NCBI GenBank assembly: GCA_013215145.1
Contig: JABSRP010000002.1
Span: forward strand, 1 to 64,000
Origin: Pseudobacteriovorax sp.
GTDB lineage: Bacteria > Bdellovibrionota_B > Oligoflexia > Oligoflexales > Oligoflexaceae
Direction of reading: 5' to 3'
DNA: 64,000 bases
Below, one piece after another: positions 1 to 8,945 of the stretch (the first letter of the stretch is position 1; each line of letters starts with the position of its first letter). The position numbers were made by a program, and so were the translations under genes. The notes under the pieces were generated by a model. The model ran no database searches. It saw only the letters and a program-made list of their open reading frames with translations, and was not told the DNA's origin.

Positions 1-2
1 GC

Positions 3-122
3 TTAGTGCTCGGATCACAATTCGCCAACCCATCTCCCCCTAAGCCTCGACCACCTTCGGTTGTCTACGTTCTAGAGGGAGAATTTCGGCGAGTCATGTT
101 AAATGGAGGAAGACATCGGTAA
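3..122 (+). CDS. C-terminal end of a gene cut by the window edge
   Basis: One frame is open from the first bases and stops at a TAA at 120-122. The encoded tail is Pro/Arg-rich and then turns into a short beta-like segment (VVYVLEGEFRRV). It converges on the minus-strand gene at 154-723, which is a normal arrangement for two gene ends. No family can be recognised from about 39 residues, and the reading could be chance. Confidence 0.35.
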   Translation, partial: LVLGSQFANPSPPKPRPPSVVYVLEGEFRRVMLNGGRHR

Positions 123-153
123 GTGAATGGATCTGAATGATTCGCACTGCTGT

Positions 154-723
154 TTATATCTCGAACTGAGCCTCAGCCCACTCATGAAGCAACTCAACAA
201 ACAGTGTATTATTTCTGACAGCCTCAGAATCGTCATCGGTCTCACGATCAACACGGATAGCATGAAATATCTTCAGCCCCCTGGGTTGCCATTGATCAGG
301 TGGTGACTGCTCATAAAGAAAATGAGCCCTCAGAGTATCAGCTAGGTCTCGTGGAAAGCTATCCTCGCCATCAATTGCCAAATACCCCACACCCACAGAT
401 GCAGCGTCAGAGTCCAAGCTATGATTACCCTGGCAAGAAAAGACTGTTCGAACCCCTCGCTTTGTTAAGGCGACTAGGGGCCGATGCATGTTTCTGTCAA
501 CGATCGGTGCACCTGGCAAGAACTCAGCTACGACCTGTTCGCCTGCATTATGATCTATATCTTTAATATCACATACTTTTTTCAACAACCTGCTCTCGCA
601 AATATTACGACAAGGAATGAGATGCGATATCTGTTCCAGTGTGCTTGTCAGCATCAGCAATCGCTGAGTGAGATAGACCATCAAACCCTCTGAGCTTGAG
701 CCAAGATTCTTAAAATCTGTCAT
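154..723 (-). CDS. hypothetical cytoplasmic protein
   Basis: The protein has about 189 residues and no signal peptide. I prefer the ATG at 723, which has GGAA about eight bases upstream, over an in-frame TTG at 735. The middle part contains RPLVALTKRGVRTVFSCQGNH-like sequence (shown here as key residues G-x-R-T-V-x-S-C-x-G-x-H). This resembles the short G-[IV]-x-T-x-x-S-C-x-G-H motif of many small uncharacterised phage and bacterial proteins that may bind metal or nucleotide; the link is from memory of that motif only. The N-terminal third is Leu-rich. No function is assigned. Confidence 0.7.
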   Translation of the reverse strand: MTDFKNLGSSSEGLMVYLTQRLLMLTSTLEQISHLIPCRNICESRLLKKVCDIKDIDHNAGEQVVAEFLPGAPIVDRNMHRPLVALTKRGVRTVFSCQGNHSLDSDAASVGVGYLAIDGEDSFPRDLADTLRAHFLYEQSPPDQWQPRGLKIFHAIRVDRETDDDSEAVRNNTLFVELLHEWAEAQFEI

Positions 724-898
724 ACATGATTCCAATTAAAGGCAATGCCAAGGCATCGCGGGAATCCGGCCTAGATCTGTTTTTTTCCGCCTCAACTGTT
801 CGGGTCATAACGAAAATTCAAGGTTTGGAGTAAGCCCGTAAATAAGACAAATCAGGCATTCGCCAAAATTCAACATCTTCATTAGAAAGGTCCTACAC

Positions 899-1459
899 AT
901 GAAGTCATTAGCATTAGCCATCTTATTTTCGTCTTCCAATCTTTTGGCAAACAACGTTCAAGTCAAAGACTGCGAGTTCTACATCGAAGACATCAGCGCA
1001 AACTATGTAGGTATCAACAAGACATTTGCCGGCAACGTCGCCATTCGCATCAGCGACGAGGTTCTCGCGAAGGGTGTTGCCGAAGTTGGCGTTTACAAAG
1101 AAACCTTTTACTTTAGCCGTTTTGGTCAGAAGATCTCTAACGGATGGCAGATACGTCGAGGATCTTCCGCAGCTGACGCCCAAGGACTCTACCATGTGAA
1201 CCCTAGCATCGTGGGTTTTTATTACCCTCAATCCGATACTACAGTGGTCAATGCCCCAAGTGACGTTGGCGTCTTCTATGTTCGTGACAACCAGGGAACC
1301 ACTTACTGGCTGAACCCAACAGCAGAGGTAGCTGATAGCGATATTGTGGAATTATCAAACGATGGCAAGAACTTACATTTTGCTTTTAACGGTATCTTTA
1401 GCCAAGCAGCTTTAGATGGCGAGTTTCTAACTGACCTCAATCCCAACAACTGTAAGTAA
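899..1459 (+). CDS. secreted protein of unknown function
   Basis: 186 residues starting with a short signal peptide (MKSLALAILFSSSNLLANN), so it is probably periplasmic. The start is supported by AAAGG about nine bases upstream. Two cysteines, one early (VKDCEFY) and one near the C-terminus (NPNNCK), could form a disulfide linking the ends. The remainder is a beta-rich single domain with many aromatic and Asn/Asp residues. A hairpin terminator follows at 1505, so the gene is probably monocistronic. No recognised family. Confidence 0.8.
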   Translation: MKSLALAILFSSSNLLANNVQVKDCEFYIEDISANYVGINKTFAGNVAIRISDEVLAKGVAEVGVYKETFYFSRFGQKISNGWQIRRGSSAADAQGLYHVNPSIVGFYYPQSDTTVVNAPSDVGVFYVRDNQGTTYWLNPTAEVADSDIVELSNDGKNLHFAFNGIFSQAALDGEFLTDLNPNNCK

Positions 1460-1504
1460 ACTAATCGCGAGTTCATACAGTTACTAGAACTCTTAAGCTA
1501 TACA

Positions 1505-1537
1505 AAGGCTCGTTCTCTTAGAAGACGGGCCTTTTTC
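1505..1537 (+). terminator. intrinsic terminator after the secreted protein gene
   Basis: AAGGCTCGT (1505-1513) pairs with ACGGGCCTT (1525-1533) with one G-T wobble, and the stem runs into a T-rich tract. It lies about 45 bases after the stop codon of the upstream gene. Confidence 0.75.
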
Positions 1538-1653
1538 TTGCTGCAAACACCCAGCAATACGAGCAAAATTGGTAATTTTAAGAACGATTCACGTATATAC
1601 CGATACAGGATCCAGTTTTATCGAACATCTGAACAATTTTTGAGGACTCTTAC

Positions 1654-2349
1654 GTGCCGATTCGAATTTTGATGACAATGTTTATCCTCCTACAAACGAT
1701 TACCAGTCAATCATACAGCGAAGGCTTTAAACTAGAATCAATTCTAAGCGATGGCATGCATTCGGCTGAGCTTTGGTTTGTTAACGAGCCGCCAGAATTA
1801 CAAGCTATAACAAAAAAATTTCAGCGTTCCTTAGCCAACCATAAAGAGTGGTTCAAGGTATACCTAAAGCAACATGGGCACGGTAAACTGCCTTGGCATA
1901 AAAATATGGGTATCACTTCAAACGAGTACAAGAAGTTAGAACAAATCAAAGATCAAATTCATTATAAAAAAGTTAAAGATATTAAGCTAAAAATGATGGA
2001 ACTAAGCTCTTCCTTTGCTATCACGGCACATCGTAGTTGGAAAATACTTGATCGACTTCAGGTTAGACTGAGTAAAGACAGACAAAACGTCGATCTGAAA
2101 GTTGGAAAGTTGACCAATCTCAAAGCATCGAAAGGAAGACTTGGCAAGTCTGGAGAAGACGAATGGACTGGAACTTGTTGGTACCGAAAAGAAAAAGATG
2201 CCGATAATGGAGCCAGCTACGCGACATTTTGCTTAGGAAAGATAAATGAAAGCAACAAGGGAGTTTTAACCTACGAAGCCCGTAATCGGATGAAAACGGA
2301 TCACTTGAGCAACAGTGATTTTGTCGTCACATGGCCCTTGCAACAGTAG
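1654..2349 (+). CDS. secreted protein of unknown function, basic
   Basis: 231 residues starting at GTG, with AGGA roughly eight bases upstream (GAGGACTCTTAC). Residues 1-22 form a signal peptide ending near SQSYSEG. The mature part is Lys-rich and mostly alpha-helical in appearance, with a long charged helix around residues 85-110, then a C-terminal segment with two cysteines (TGTCWYR and TFCLG). The stop codon is followed within ten bases by a copy of an IS end (2359-2391). Family unknown. Confidence 0.75.
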   Translation: MPIRILMTMFILLQTITSQSYSEGFKLESILSDGMHSAELWFVNEPPELQAITKKFQRSLANHKEWFKVYLKQHGHGKLPWHKNMGITSNEYKKLEQIKDQIHYKKVKDIKLKMMELSSSFAITAHRSWKILDRLQVRLSKDRQNVDLKVGKLTNLKASKGRLGKSGEDEWTGTCWYRKEKDADNGASYATFCLGKINESNKGVLTYEARNRMKTDHLSNSDFVVTWPLQQ

Positions 2350-2358
2350 TATCGCAAA

Positions 2359-2391
2359 GGCCATATTAATTGTGGACTTCGTAAGATGTCA
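2359..2391 (+). repeat. solo copy of the IS left end
   Basis: These 33 bases match the left end of the intact IS at 3264-3296 at 28 of 33 positions. No transposase and no matching right end are seen nearby. It starts ten bases after a stop codon, as the intact element also does after the next gene. It could be a relic of an excised or deleted copy. A 10-bp inverted repeat (AGTAGTTGAA at 2391-2400, TTCAACTACT at 2448-2457) adjoins it. Confidence 0.6.
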
Positions 2392-2597
2392 GTAGTTGAA
2401 GGGTTCTTCGACCTTTATAGATCAAACGCTGTTTTGACACACTACATTTCAACTACTTACCCCTTGCTAATCTTGGCGGACATTAGTATTAACTCTTTTG
2501 ACGTAGAATTAGTTCTGCTAGCTATAGAGATTAATCACGCGTGATTTAATAGAGTCACAAAAGAAATGAAAATTTTGATTTGAGAGGTAACGACAAA

Positions 2598-3251
2598 ATG
2601 TACTTACGTTATAGGACTTTAATCGGACTACAAATTTTTCTGTCTTTTTCCATGATCAGCTGTAGCAAATCAAACGAAGAAGATGCTAGTCAAGCCTGTG
2701 AGATTAAGCCGTTTCTTGATTCAGAACAAGACTATTGCGTTTACGATACCCCTTATTCATCGACCAATATGATTGATCCCACCAATCAACCCGGCTTTGA
2801 ATGCAAGGGTATCCTTTGTTTGGGAAGCAACCTAAGCCTTCAGTCTGATTTAGACGAAAAATTATTGATAACCCCTGGCCGTTGGTTGCGCTATCAACCA
2901 TCCCCTGCATCGCTAAGTTTCGAAGAGTTTACTTTTCCTGAGCCGACATCGGCAAATACAGCGGATTTTATTCAAATTTTTCGCGAACCAGAATCTGTCG
3001 ATAATGCCGTTATTTTAGCAGGAATCCTTTACTTCGATTCGGAGTTTCAAGATATCGATAGCACCAACCCTCAGTCAATATCATTCATTCAAGACGGTGA
3101 TAACTTGATAGTAAAGATCTTAGAAGCCTCCTTTACTCGGGATTCCGATTTATACCGATCCTGGATATATCAGTTCAATTCTAACGAACTGATTTCCAAA
3201 GAATCGTACCTGGAAGCATGCCGAGTTGTGGGACACAACAGATGCCTTTAA
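2598..3251 (+). CDS. lipoprotein of unknown function
   Basis: The likely start is the ATG at 2598, six codons inside the longest open frame, with GAGGTAA upstream. It encodes a type II signal peptide with lipobox SMISC, so the Cys is acylated and the protein is anchored in a membrane. The mature part is about 195 residues and acidic, with several cysteines (EACRVVGHNRCL at the C-terminus) that may form disulfides. The IS at 3260 inserted only nine bases after its stop codon, leaving the gene intact. No family recognised. Confidence 0.75.
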   Translation: MYLRYRTLIGLQIFLSFSMISCSKSNEEDASQACEIKPFLDSEQDYCVYDTPYSSTNMIDPTNQPGFECKGILCLGSNLSLQSDLDEKLLITPGRWLRYQPSPASLSFEEFTFPEPTSANTADFIQIFREPESVDNAVILAGILYFDSEFQDIDSTNPQSISFIQDGDNLIVKILEASFTRDSDLYRSWIYQFNSNELISKESYLEACRVVGHNRCL

Positions 3252-3259
3252 TCATTTTC

Positions 3260-4262
3260 AACTGGCCCCATTAACTGTGGATTTCATAAGATGTCATTCG
3301 AATTTCCCGTAATATAAGGGCAATTTGTCTCTTCTGTTTAATGACCGAAGAGATTAGCCATGCCAGAAATAAGATGTATTTATTGCCAGTCACAAAATTT
3401 CGTGAAAAATGGAAGCTATCGCAGGGTTTCCGATAATCGCAAATTTCAAAGATACCGCTGTAGCCAATGCCATAAAAACTTTTCAGAACAAGCCTTCAAA
3501 CCTGATTTTAGATTGAGGAGACGTAATCTTGATCTTCTCATTTTTCGGCTTCTAGCCGGAGGTATGGCGCAAAGGGAAATCGCTCGTACCGTAGGTGTTT
3601 GTAGGAAGTCAGTGGCTTGCAGAGTCGTGCGATTTGGAGAGTATGCTAAAGTCAAACTGAAGTCCTATAGAGATCAGATGCCCAAAGCAGACCTCGTTCT
3701 TTTTGACGAAATGGAAACCTTCGAGCACACAAAATGTAAACCTTTAACGATGCCAATAGCAGTTGAAGAGAAAACAAGAAAAATTCTCAGCTTTTCTGTC
3801 GGAAAAATCGCAGCGAAAGGTCCCTTGGCGAAGATCTCCAGGAGAAAATATGGTCCGAGACGCTGCGAGAGAAAAGAGCTTTTAGCCAAGCTAATTAAAG
3901 AACTGAAATCTTGCTGCAGCCTAAGTCCAACGATAAAAACCGATTTTTCTCATCATTATCCAAGTATCATCAAAAGCGGCTGGCAAGGAAAGGCAGTCCA
4001 TAAAACATCGAAAGGGCGACGAGGAGCTGTTACAGGACAGGGTGAAATGAAAAAAGGAGGCTACGATCAGCTTTTTTTCCTAAATCACACTTATGCCATG
4101 ATTCGCGATAAGGTCAAATGTCTATCGCGTAAAACCTGGTGTACGGTCAAGAGAATTCAGAAGTTTGAATACTTAGTCTATATTTACATACATTTTCATA
4201 ATCAGCGTGTAGAAGGAATTAACAGGCCAACTTTAGTCAATCCACAATTAAGGTGACCAGTT
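3260..4262 (+). mobile_element. insertion sequence, IS1/IS1595-like, 1.0 kb
   Basis: Terminal inverted repeats are visible: 3260-3283 and the reverse complement of 4239-4262 agree at 20 of 24 bases (both start AACTGG and end TTGTGGATT or CTGTGGATT). They enclose one transposase gene whose stop codon lies inside the right repeat. I could not find a convincing target duplication in the flanks, so the exact outer limits may shift by a few bases. Confidence 0.8.
3360..4256 (+). CDS. transposase with N-terminal zinc ribbon
   Basis: 298 residues. A zinc ribbon (C6-x2-C9 and C34-x2-C37) is followed by a helix-turn-helix around residues 67-95 (QREIARTVGVCRKSV). The DDE-type catalytic region has D116 (VLFDEMETFEH), D195 (IKTDFSHHYP) and a likely E270 near KFEYLVYIY. 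This layout is that of IS1/IS1595-type transposases of zinc-ribbon plus DDE architecture; the exact IS family needs a database comparison. The frame is intact and the ends are well kept, so the element may be active. A weak AGAG precedes the ATG. Confidence 0.85.
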   Translation: MPEIRCIYCQSQNFVKNGSYRRVSDNRKFQRYRCSQCHKNFSEQAFKPDFRLRRRNLDLLIFRLLAGGMAQREIARTVGVCRKSVACRVVRFGEYAKVKLKSYRDQMPKADLVLFDEMETFEHTKCKPLTMPIAVEEKTRKILSFSVGKIAAKGPLAKISRRKYGPRRCERKELLAKLIKELKSCCSLSPTIKTDFSHHYPSIIKSGWQGKAVHKTSKGRRGAVTGQGEMKKGGYDQLFFLNHTYAMIRDKVKCLSRKTWCTVKRIQKFEYLVYIYIHFHNQRVEGINRPTLVNPQLR

Positions 4263-4496
4263 TATGTCGATTACCATCGGAAACTTTCGAAATTCTGAAT
4301 ACCATCATTTTCGACTTCACAAGGTATAACGTCTCTTCTAGTGTCTGCGAACAGCTGCCTGTAATGGCGATGACTACCGAGTCAAGAGTCCAAGTTTATA
4401 TGATTAGTCACGATTTAGAGGCTATGTAACGGTTTATTCTGTGCTCTTATAAAGTCATCACTGCTGAATTATTCTAATGTATTTCGAGGAGATCCC

Positions 4497-5033
4497 ATGT
4501 TAAAGACCATTCTTTGTGCTGCCATGACACTCAGTGTTTCGACTGTTTCCTTAGCCGACTCTTTCGGAGGAGCCGGTGGTCCAGGTGGAGTAACCCCAGA
4601 GGTACCCTGCGAATATCGCGCAGAAACCGACGCCCCAAACTTTTTCCGTTGTGAGGCTCGTCGAGGCTCGCAAGCCATTGAATTAGCCGCAAAATCGGAA
4701 AAAACACGCTCCTGCTTTCGCAACGGTAAGTTTGCCTTCACATTTTTCTCCTTTAGTTTTGCCTTGGAGAATGGTTTTAAGTTTAAAGACAGAGAGACTT
4801 CAATTGTGGCTGGTCGAGAGCTGACCAATCTTAAATATGCCAGAAGCGATGCGGCTTTTAGTATTTGGTTGGACGAGGCAAACACGAGAAATCTGGTGAA
4901 TGGTGAAGATTTTTCAGTGAGACGGTTTTCTGTCAGAGTGAATGAAGATGAAGCCGCTAGACAAATCCTAATCGATGCCTTTGGCTCAGCGAGATTAAAT
5001 GACCGTACCGAGCTAACCTGTATTGCAATCTAA
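4497..5033 (+). CDS. secreted protein of unknown function
   Basis: 178 residues with a clear signal peptide (about 20 residues ending SLADS) and a strong GAGGAG Shine-Dalgarno before the ATG. A short Gly-rich segment (FGGAGGPGGV) follows the cleavage site. Four cysteines are present (PCEYR, FRCEAR, RSCFRN, LTCIAI), which would suit disulfides in the periplasm. The gene ends in a hairpin shared with the convergent beta-barrel gene. No family recognised. Confidence 0.75.
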   Translation: MLKTILCAAMTLSVSTVSLADSFGGAGGPGGVTPEVPCEYRAETDAPNFFRCEARRGSQAIELAAKSEKTRSCFRNGKFAFTFFSFSFALENGFKFKDRETSIVAGRELTNLKYARSDAAFSIWLDEANTRNLVNGEDFSVRRFSVRVNEDEAARQILIDAFGSARLNDRTELTCIAI

Positions 5034-5043
5034 TTGAGATGAT

Positions 5044-5069
5044 AGTTGGTCCCATAACAAGGACCAACT
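5044..5069. terminator. bidirectional hairpin between convergent genes
   Basis: AGTTGGTCC (5044-5052) and GGACCAACT (5061-5069) form a perfect 9-bp stem with an 8-base loop. It sits between the stops of two convergent genes. The T-rich sequence after it on the plus strand is loose (TCGTCATATTTTAG). Confidence 0.75.
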
Positions 5070-5143
5070 TCGTCATATTTTAGTCTTCCAATCAATTGGT
5101 AAAGATCTACGATTTGCTAATAGATCATAAACTTAAGACTAAC

Positions 5144-6214
5144 TTAGATGCTGTAGCGTATGTTTAAACCAAAGTCCCAGACCACAAACTCAGTATCAGT
5201 AAACACCCCTTTGGTATCGACAGCAGAATAGGATAGGCTTGGACCAAGTTCCAAAGAGTTAAACGCCCAAAAATTAGTGCTCCGTAGAGAATAGATCACC
5301 GTTTCTCCTTCACTCTTTTCTCTCATCCATTGGAATTCGTTGTCAGTCTTAAAGTTTTGGAAAGCACCTTGGGCGGTAAGACGATATCGATTAAAATAGC
5401 CGCCAACACCTTTGTCTTCGTCCGAAACGTGATCATTGTGGTTGGTACTGACTCCTAAGCCAACTATGAGATTTTTACCGATCATTTGTTTCACATAGAA
5501 GTATTGAGATCGCGGCTGATAAACTTCTGTGCCCGAGGTGGAGTTTTCATCTGTCGCTACAATAAACTCATCGTAAACCCCTTGCCGATAATGAATACCA
5601 AATTGGGTTTTCCCTAGGAAGTAATTTACACCTAATTGCAGCTGATTATAATCGGTATCAATCCTAACATTGTTTTCTGTTAGCTCGTCTTTGTCTTTCG
5701 TATCAACAGAGACAGTACCGGCAAAAACAGTCAGTAAACCAGGCCCAATAGATCTGTGGAAATAGAGTCCTGGCAAAAGTATCGTTGCGGCCGAGCCCTG
5801 GGTCTCAGATAACCCTTCTCTTGTCGTCTTTGTTTCGGAATCAATTTGTGCGACGAATAGCTTTGGCCGAAAGACCCCAAAGCGGGTCTTAAAACCATAG
5901 TGCGCGCTGGCTCCAAATGCATTACCTTCAATACTAATATCCAAGTCGGTAGGAATCTCCACCTCGGGGTCGTTGGCACTCACCTCAATGTCACCACTGA
6001 GCAAGCTGAAATACCCAGAAACACTCAACTCGGAGTCAGAAAGTGAATCGGAAAAATAGGATTCACCAGCGAAGTTGGCTACACGGTCAGATGATTCCGG
6101 GTGAGAAATTTTGGACCAATCTTGAATGTCAGATTTTAATGCAGTATTAGCCAGCAAGGTTGGGCTAAGCAAATAAATTAGTCCAGAAATTTGAAGGAGA
6201 CTCTTGAAACGCAT
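5144..6214 (-). CDS. outer-membrane beta-barrel-like protein
   Basis: 356 residues with a Sec signal peptide (first 22 residues, cleavage near LLANTALKS). The rest alternates polar and hydrophobic residues with many aromatic girdle positions (YFNRYRLTAQGAF, FYVKQMIGKNLIVGLG, YNQLQLGVNYFLG), as in transmembrane beta-strands, so an outer-membrane barrel or a periplasmic beta-sheet protein is likely. The last strand ends DFGLNIRYSI rather than in the classical C-terminal Phe. No porin or transporter family is recognised. Confidence 0.7.
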   Translation of the reverse strand: MRFKSLLQISGLIYLLSPTLLANTALKSDIQDWSKISHPESSDRVANFAGESYFSDSLSDSELSVSGYFSLLSGDIEVSANDPEVEIPTDLDISIEGNAFGASAHYGFKTRFGVFRPKLFVAQIDSETKTTREGLSETQGSAATILLPGLYFHRSIGPGLLTVFAGTVSVDTKDKDELTENNVRIDTDYNQLQLGVNYFLGKTQFGIHYRQGVYDEFIVATDENSTSGTEVYQPRSQYFYVKQMIGKNLIVGLGVSTNHNDHVSDEDKGVGGYFNRYRLTAQGAFQNFKTDNEFQWMREKSEGETVIYSLRSTNFWAFNSLELGPSLSYSAVDTKGVFTDTEFVVWDFGLNIRYSI

Positions 6215-6320
6215 GGTCGTTACCTTATGTTAAAAACGAAACGCGGCCGATTATGATTCAGACTTTCGACTTTGGCCACAGTTTTTTGTCCTAAACACAA
6301 GGCTAGCAGAATCCTTTTCG

Positions 6321-6860
6321 CTACCACTTCATCATAGGCGCCGGGTTTGTTGGATGCTTTAAAAACCAAGACGAGGCTTTTTTCGCTAGACCCCAATGAA
6401 ATCCAGCATTTGGAAACTGAGTTTTAAGTTCCTTTAAAAATTCTTTATCAAGACCAAATCTAACCGCACCTAGAGTAAAGTCCACAAGGTCTCCTTTTCG
6501 AAACAGCTCCACCAATGGGTAACGCGGATCTTGGAAAGGACGTATCTTGTGATGTTCCGATATCAAAAGTCTGACTTCATCTTGCCAGTCATGTTTTCCC
6601 TTCGCCTGTAAATACTCCATAGCTGGTGGTATCGACGGTTCAATATAATCCACGGTATTTTCGATCCAGATGCCAATGTCGTGAAAGCAGGCCGCTATCA
6701 CCACCTTATCCATCTGGCCTCCATCTAGATCCCCCAATTTTAGAGTGATTTGAACCATACGCTGGACATGATTGCGATACCCTAAGTAGTCTTTTCCGAT
6801 AATTTCTCGCCATGAGTCTAAAATTTCATCAATGGACGTTACCACTTGCTTGTTATGCAT
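6321..6860 (-). CDS. HD-domain phosphohydrolase-like protein
   Basis: The start at 6860 is fixed by GGAGGAAATT directly before the ATG; the longer open frame to 6950 is not needed. The 179-residue protein has the HD pattern: H (YRNHVQRM), the HD pair (ACFHDIGIW) and later H residues (ISEHHKIRPF). HD proteins bind metal and hydrolyse phosphoester or nucleotide substrates; the substrate cannot be read from the sequence. It diverges from a GlxA-like regulator 62 bases away, which suggests that regulator controls it. Confidence 0.8.
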   Translation of the reverse strand: MHNKQVVTSIDEILDSWREIIGKDYLGYRNHVQRMVQITLKLGDLDGGQMDKVVIAACFHDIGIWIENTVDYIEPSIPPAMEYLQAKGKHDWQDEVRLLISEHHKIRPFQDPRYPLVELFRKGDLVDFTLGAVRFGLDKEFLKELKTQFPNAGFHWGLAKKASSWFLKHPTNPAPMMKW

Positions 6861-6922
6861 AATTTCCTCCTTGCTTACCCGTAGATTATCGACGGAATTA
6901 TGGTATGTTAAGATCGGCGTAA

Positions 6923-7888
6923 ATGACAATGATAGAGGCAAAAGTGACAAAATCTATGATTCGTATCTGCCTACTCGATTACCCAAAAGCTCAGCAATCT
7001 GCGTTGCATGGGATGAGAGAGCTATTTACAGTAGCATGGAAGCAGTACAAGAGTCGGCAGAGAGGTCGAGGACTAAACATCGACATACTAACAGTTGAGC
7101 AAGTACTAGCGTCTAGACAAAACTTCGCCTACCTCATTATCCCACCCAATATAGAGGACAACTATGTATACGCACCTCACTCAATACTCAAAGAAGAACT
7201 CCATAAGCGCTACCAGCAAGGAACGACACTAGTCGCTATCTGCGCCGGTACGTTTTTATTAGCTCAGACAGGATTATTAAATGGTCGACCCGCAACCACC
7301 CACTGGGCGCTAGCACCTGCTTTCGAGGAAAGGTACCCTGAGGTTAAATTGGATGCGGATAAAATCATTGCCGACGAAGGAGACCTGATAACTGCAGGCG
7401 GCGTTATGTCATGGATCGATCTTAGTTTATATCTGATCCAAAGGCACATGGATATGGCTACCGTGAGACTAGTAGCTAAGCTTTTTCTCATTGATCTTAC
7501 CAATAGAGAGCAGCGGTTTTATCGCGCTTTTTCTCCTTCGTTGCAGCATGGGGACGATCAAATTATTAGAGTCCAAAAAAGGATGCAAACTCAATTTGCT
7601 GAGCCTTTCAGCATTCAAGACATGGCCTCCATCGCTTCCATGAGCCATCGCACGTTTCTGCGACGCTTCCAGAAAGCCACAGGGCTACGCCCGACAAAAT
7701 ATCTCCAGCAACTTAGGATTCAAAAAGCCTGCGAAAGATTAGAGAGCACACAGGATAATATTTATGCCATATCTCTGGACGTCGGCTACCAGGATATCGC
7801 CTCGTTTCGAAAGACGTTCAAGTCTATTGTTGGATTGACGCCAGGGCAGTATCGCAGGCGGTTTTTTGTACCAGCGGAGGTAGAGTAA
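6923..7888 (+). CDS. GlxA-family transcriptional regulator (DJ-1/PfpI plus AraC domain)
   Basis: 321 residues. An N-terminal DJ-1/PfpI-like domain (about 10-185) contains the nucleophile-elbow region VAICAGTFLLAQTGLL and the typical ITAGGVMSWIDLSLYLI segment. The C-terminal AraC/XylS DNA-binding domain (about 215-315) has two helix-turn-helices, ending GLTPGQYRRRF. The AraC part binds DNA; the DJ-1 part is thought to sense a ligand. The start is uncertain: a GTG at 6944 preceded by GAGG fits better than the ATG at 6923. It is divergent from the HD-domain gene, its likely target. Confidence 0.88.
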   Translation: MTMIEAKVTKSMIRICLLDYPKAQQSALHGMRELFTVAWKQYKSRQRGRGLNIDILTVEQVLASRQNFAYLIIPPNIEDNYVYAPHSILKEELHKRYQQGTTLVAICAGTFLLAQTGLLNGRPATTHWALAPAFEERYPEVKLDADKIIADEGDLITAGGVMSWIDLSLYLIQRHMDMATVRLVAKLFLIDLTNREQRFYRAFSPSLQHGDDQIIRVQKRMQTQFAEPFSIQDMASIASMSHRTFLRRFQKATGLRPTKYLQQLRIQKACERLESTQDNIYAISLDVGYQDIASFRKTFKSIVGLTPGQYRRRFFVPAEVE

Positions 7889-7952
7889 ATTAGTCATCCG
7901 ACGCAGTTTGCTTTATTTTAGTCAGCCTCATGCATGAATGCTAATCTAAATA

Positions 7953-8591
7953 CTATAAACAACCAGACCGCAAGCTACCATCTTCAGCAGCAAACCGCAC
8001 ATTAGCTTCATCAAAATCGCGGCAGTAGACTTCCATAACGAAATCTCGCTCATCAACGATACTATCGTATTTGATTTGAACCGGTATCTCGTTGTTTAGG
8101 AAGCGGGCTTGCCTATCTGAAGCAAAAAGATTACCAACAGAATCTACATGAAGAAAGGCAAATTCGATTTCGGTTGATTCCGTAGCAAAAGAAACAGACG
8201 CCGTTTCCATCTCGTAATTGAGATTACTTCCATCGAGGCCATAAGCAATCAGTAGTGATCCATTAACAAACGATACCGATCTGACTTCGAAGAAAAGATC
8301 CCCTGCACGCACCCTAGTGCTGGAGAGGACTTCAAGCTCAGGTTCCGGTTCTGGTGTCGGAGCTGGCTCTGGCTCTGGCTCTGGCTCAGGAGTTGGTGTC
8401 GGTGTTGGTTGCGACTGAGGTTTTGGCGTTTCCTCAGGGGTCGTTGTCGAGCCACCTTCTTCCGGAGTCCTAGGGACTTCCGTAGTGTTGGTTTCCGGTG
8501 TTTCTGTGGGTTTATTTGATTTTTTATCTTCACCACATGCCTGAAGCAAGGTCAGACAGACTATTATAGGGCTTAATTTTCTCAGGTTCAT
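7953..8591 (-). CDS. lipoprotein with Pro/Thr/Glu-rich linker
   Basis: The start is the ATG at 8591 (AAAGGA about eight bases upstream); an in-frame GTG five codons earlier is less likely. The lipobox is LLQAC. Residues about 25-95 are an extended Pro-Thr-Glu linker with (PE)n and (PT)n runs, which would hold the C-terminal domain away from the membrane. The last 120 residues form a beta-rich domain with two cysteines (VYCRDF, RSGCL). The linker is encoded by a low-complexity tract that could vary in length between strains. No family recognised. Confidence 0.8.
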   Translation of the reverse strand: MNLRKLSPIIVCLTLLQACGEDKKSNKPTETPETNTTEVPRTPEEGGSTTTPEETPKPQSQPTPTPTPEPEPEPEPAPTPEPEPELEVLSSTRVRAGDLFFEVRSVSFVNGSLLIAYGLDGSNLNYEMETASVSFATESTEIEFAFLHVDSVGNLFASDRQARFLNNEIPVQIKYDSIVDERDFVMEVYCRDFDEANVRFAAEDGSLRSGCL

Positions 8592-8945
8592 GGGACGTCC
8601 TTTCACACTGGTCCTAACTAACTGACCCTCGAAGACCAGATAAGTTGCAGTAAATTCCTTAAATCTGAAAACTTAACGGGCAGCCAGAATCGTTCAGATT
8701 CCCATCAAACACCCTAAACCACTCAAAATTTTGGGTAGACTCACATTTACAAGCTGAAGGATTCATTGTATTCACTTCTGTCTGGCTAGCAGACATTAGC
8801 CGGTACAAGATCTATTGCCATGCGCCCTTTTTAACGATAATCGTTAATTCAAAAAGCCTATTGATCTTAAAAAATTGAGACCTAGCTTAAAAAATGAGAC
8901 AGTCTCTAAGGCATTGCGCCTACTGCGACATTAAAGGAGTGCTCT
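8592..8945. other. divergent intergenic region before metG
   Basis: This 354-base stretch separates the lipoprotein gene from metG and must hold both promoters. It contains a perfect palindrome at 8831-8847, a direct repeat (8866-8881 and 8886-8900, CTTAAAAAA followed by [T]TGAGAC) and a small palindrome GAGACAGTCTC at 8896-8906. I see no coding potential and no T-box signature. Confidence 0.5.
8831..8847. promoter_or_regulatory. 17-bp perfect palindrome, candidate operator
   Basis: TTAACGATAATCGTTAA is two 8-base arms around a single A. The centre (GATAATCGTTA) resembles one half of a Fur-type repeat but the full Fur pattern is poor. It is about 100 bases upstream of metG. The regulator is unknown. 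Confidence 0.45.

Noticed and set aside
3250..4275. Target-site duplication of the IS
   Set aside because: No repeat of the expected length is found on the two sides of the terminal repeats.
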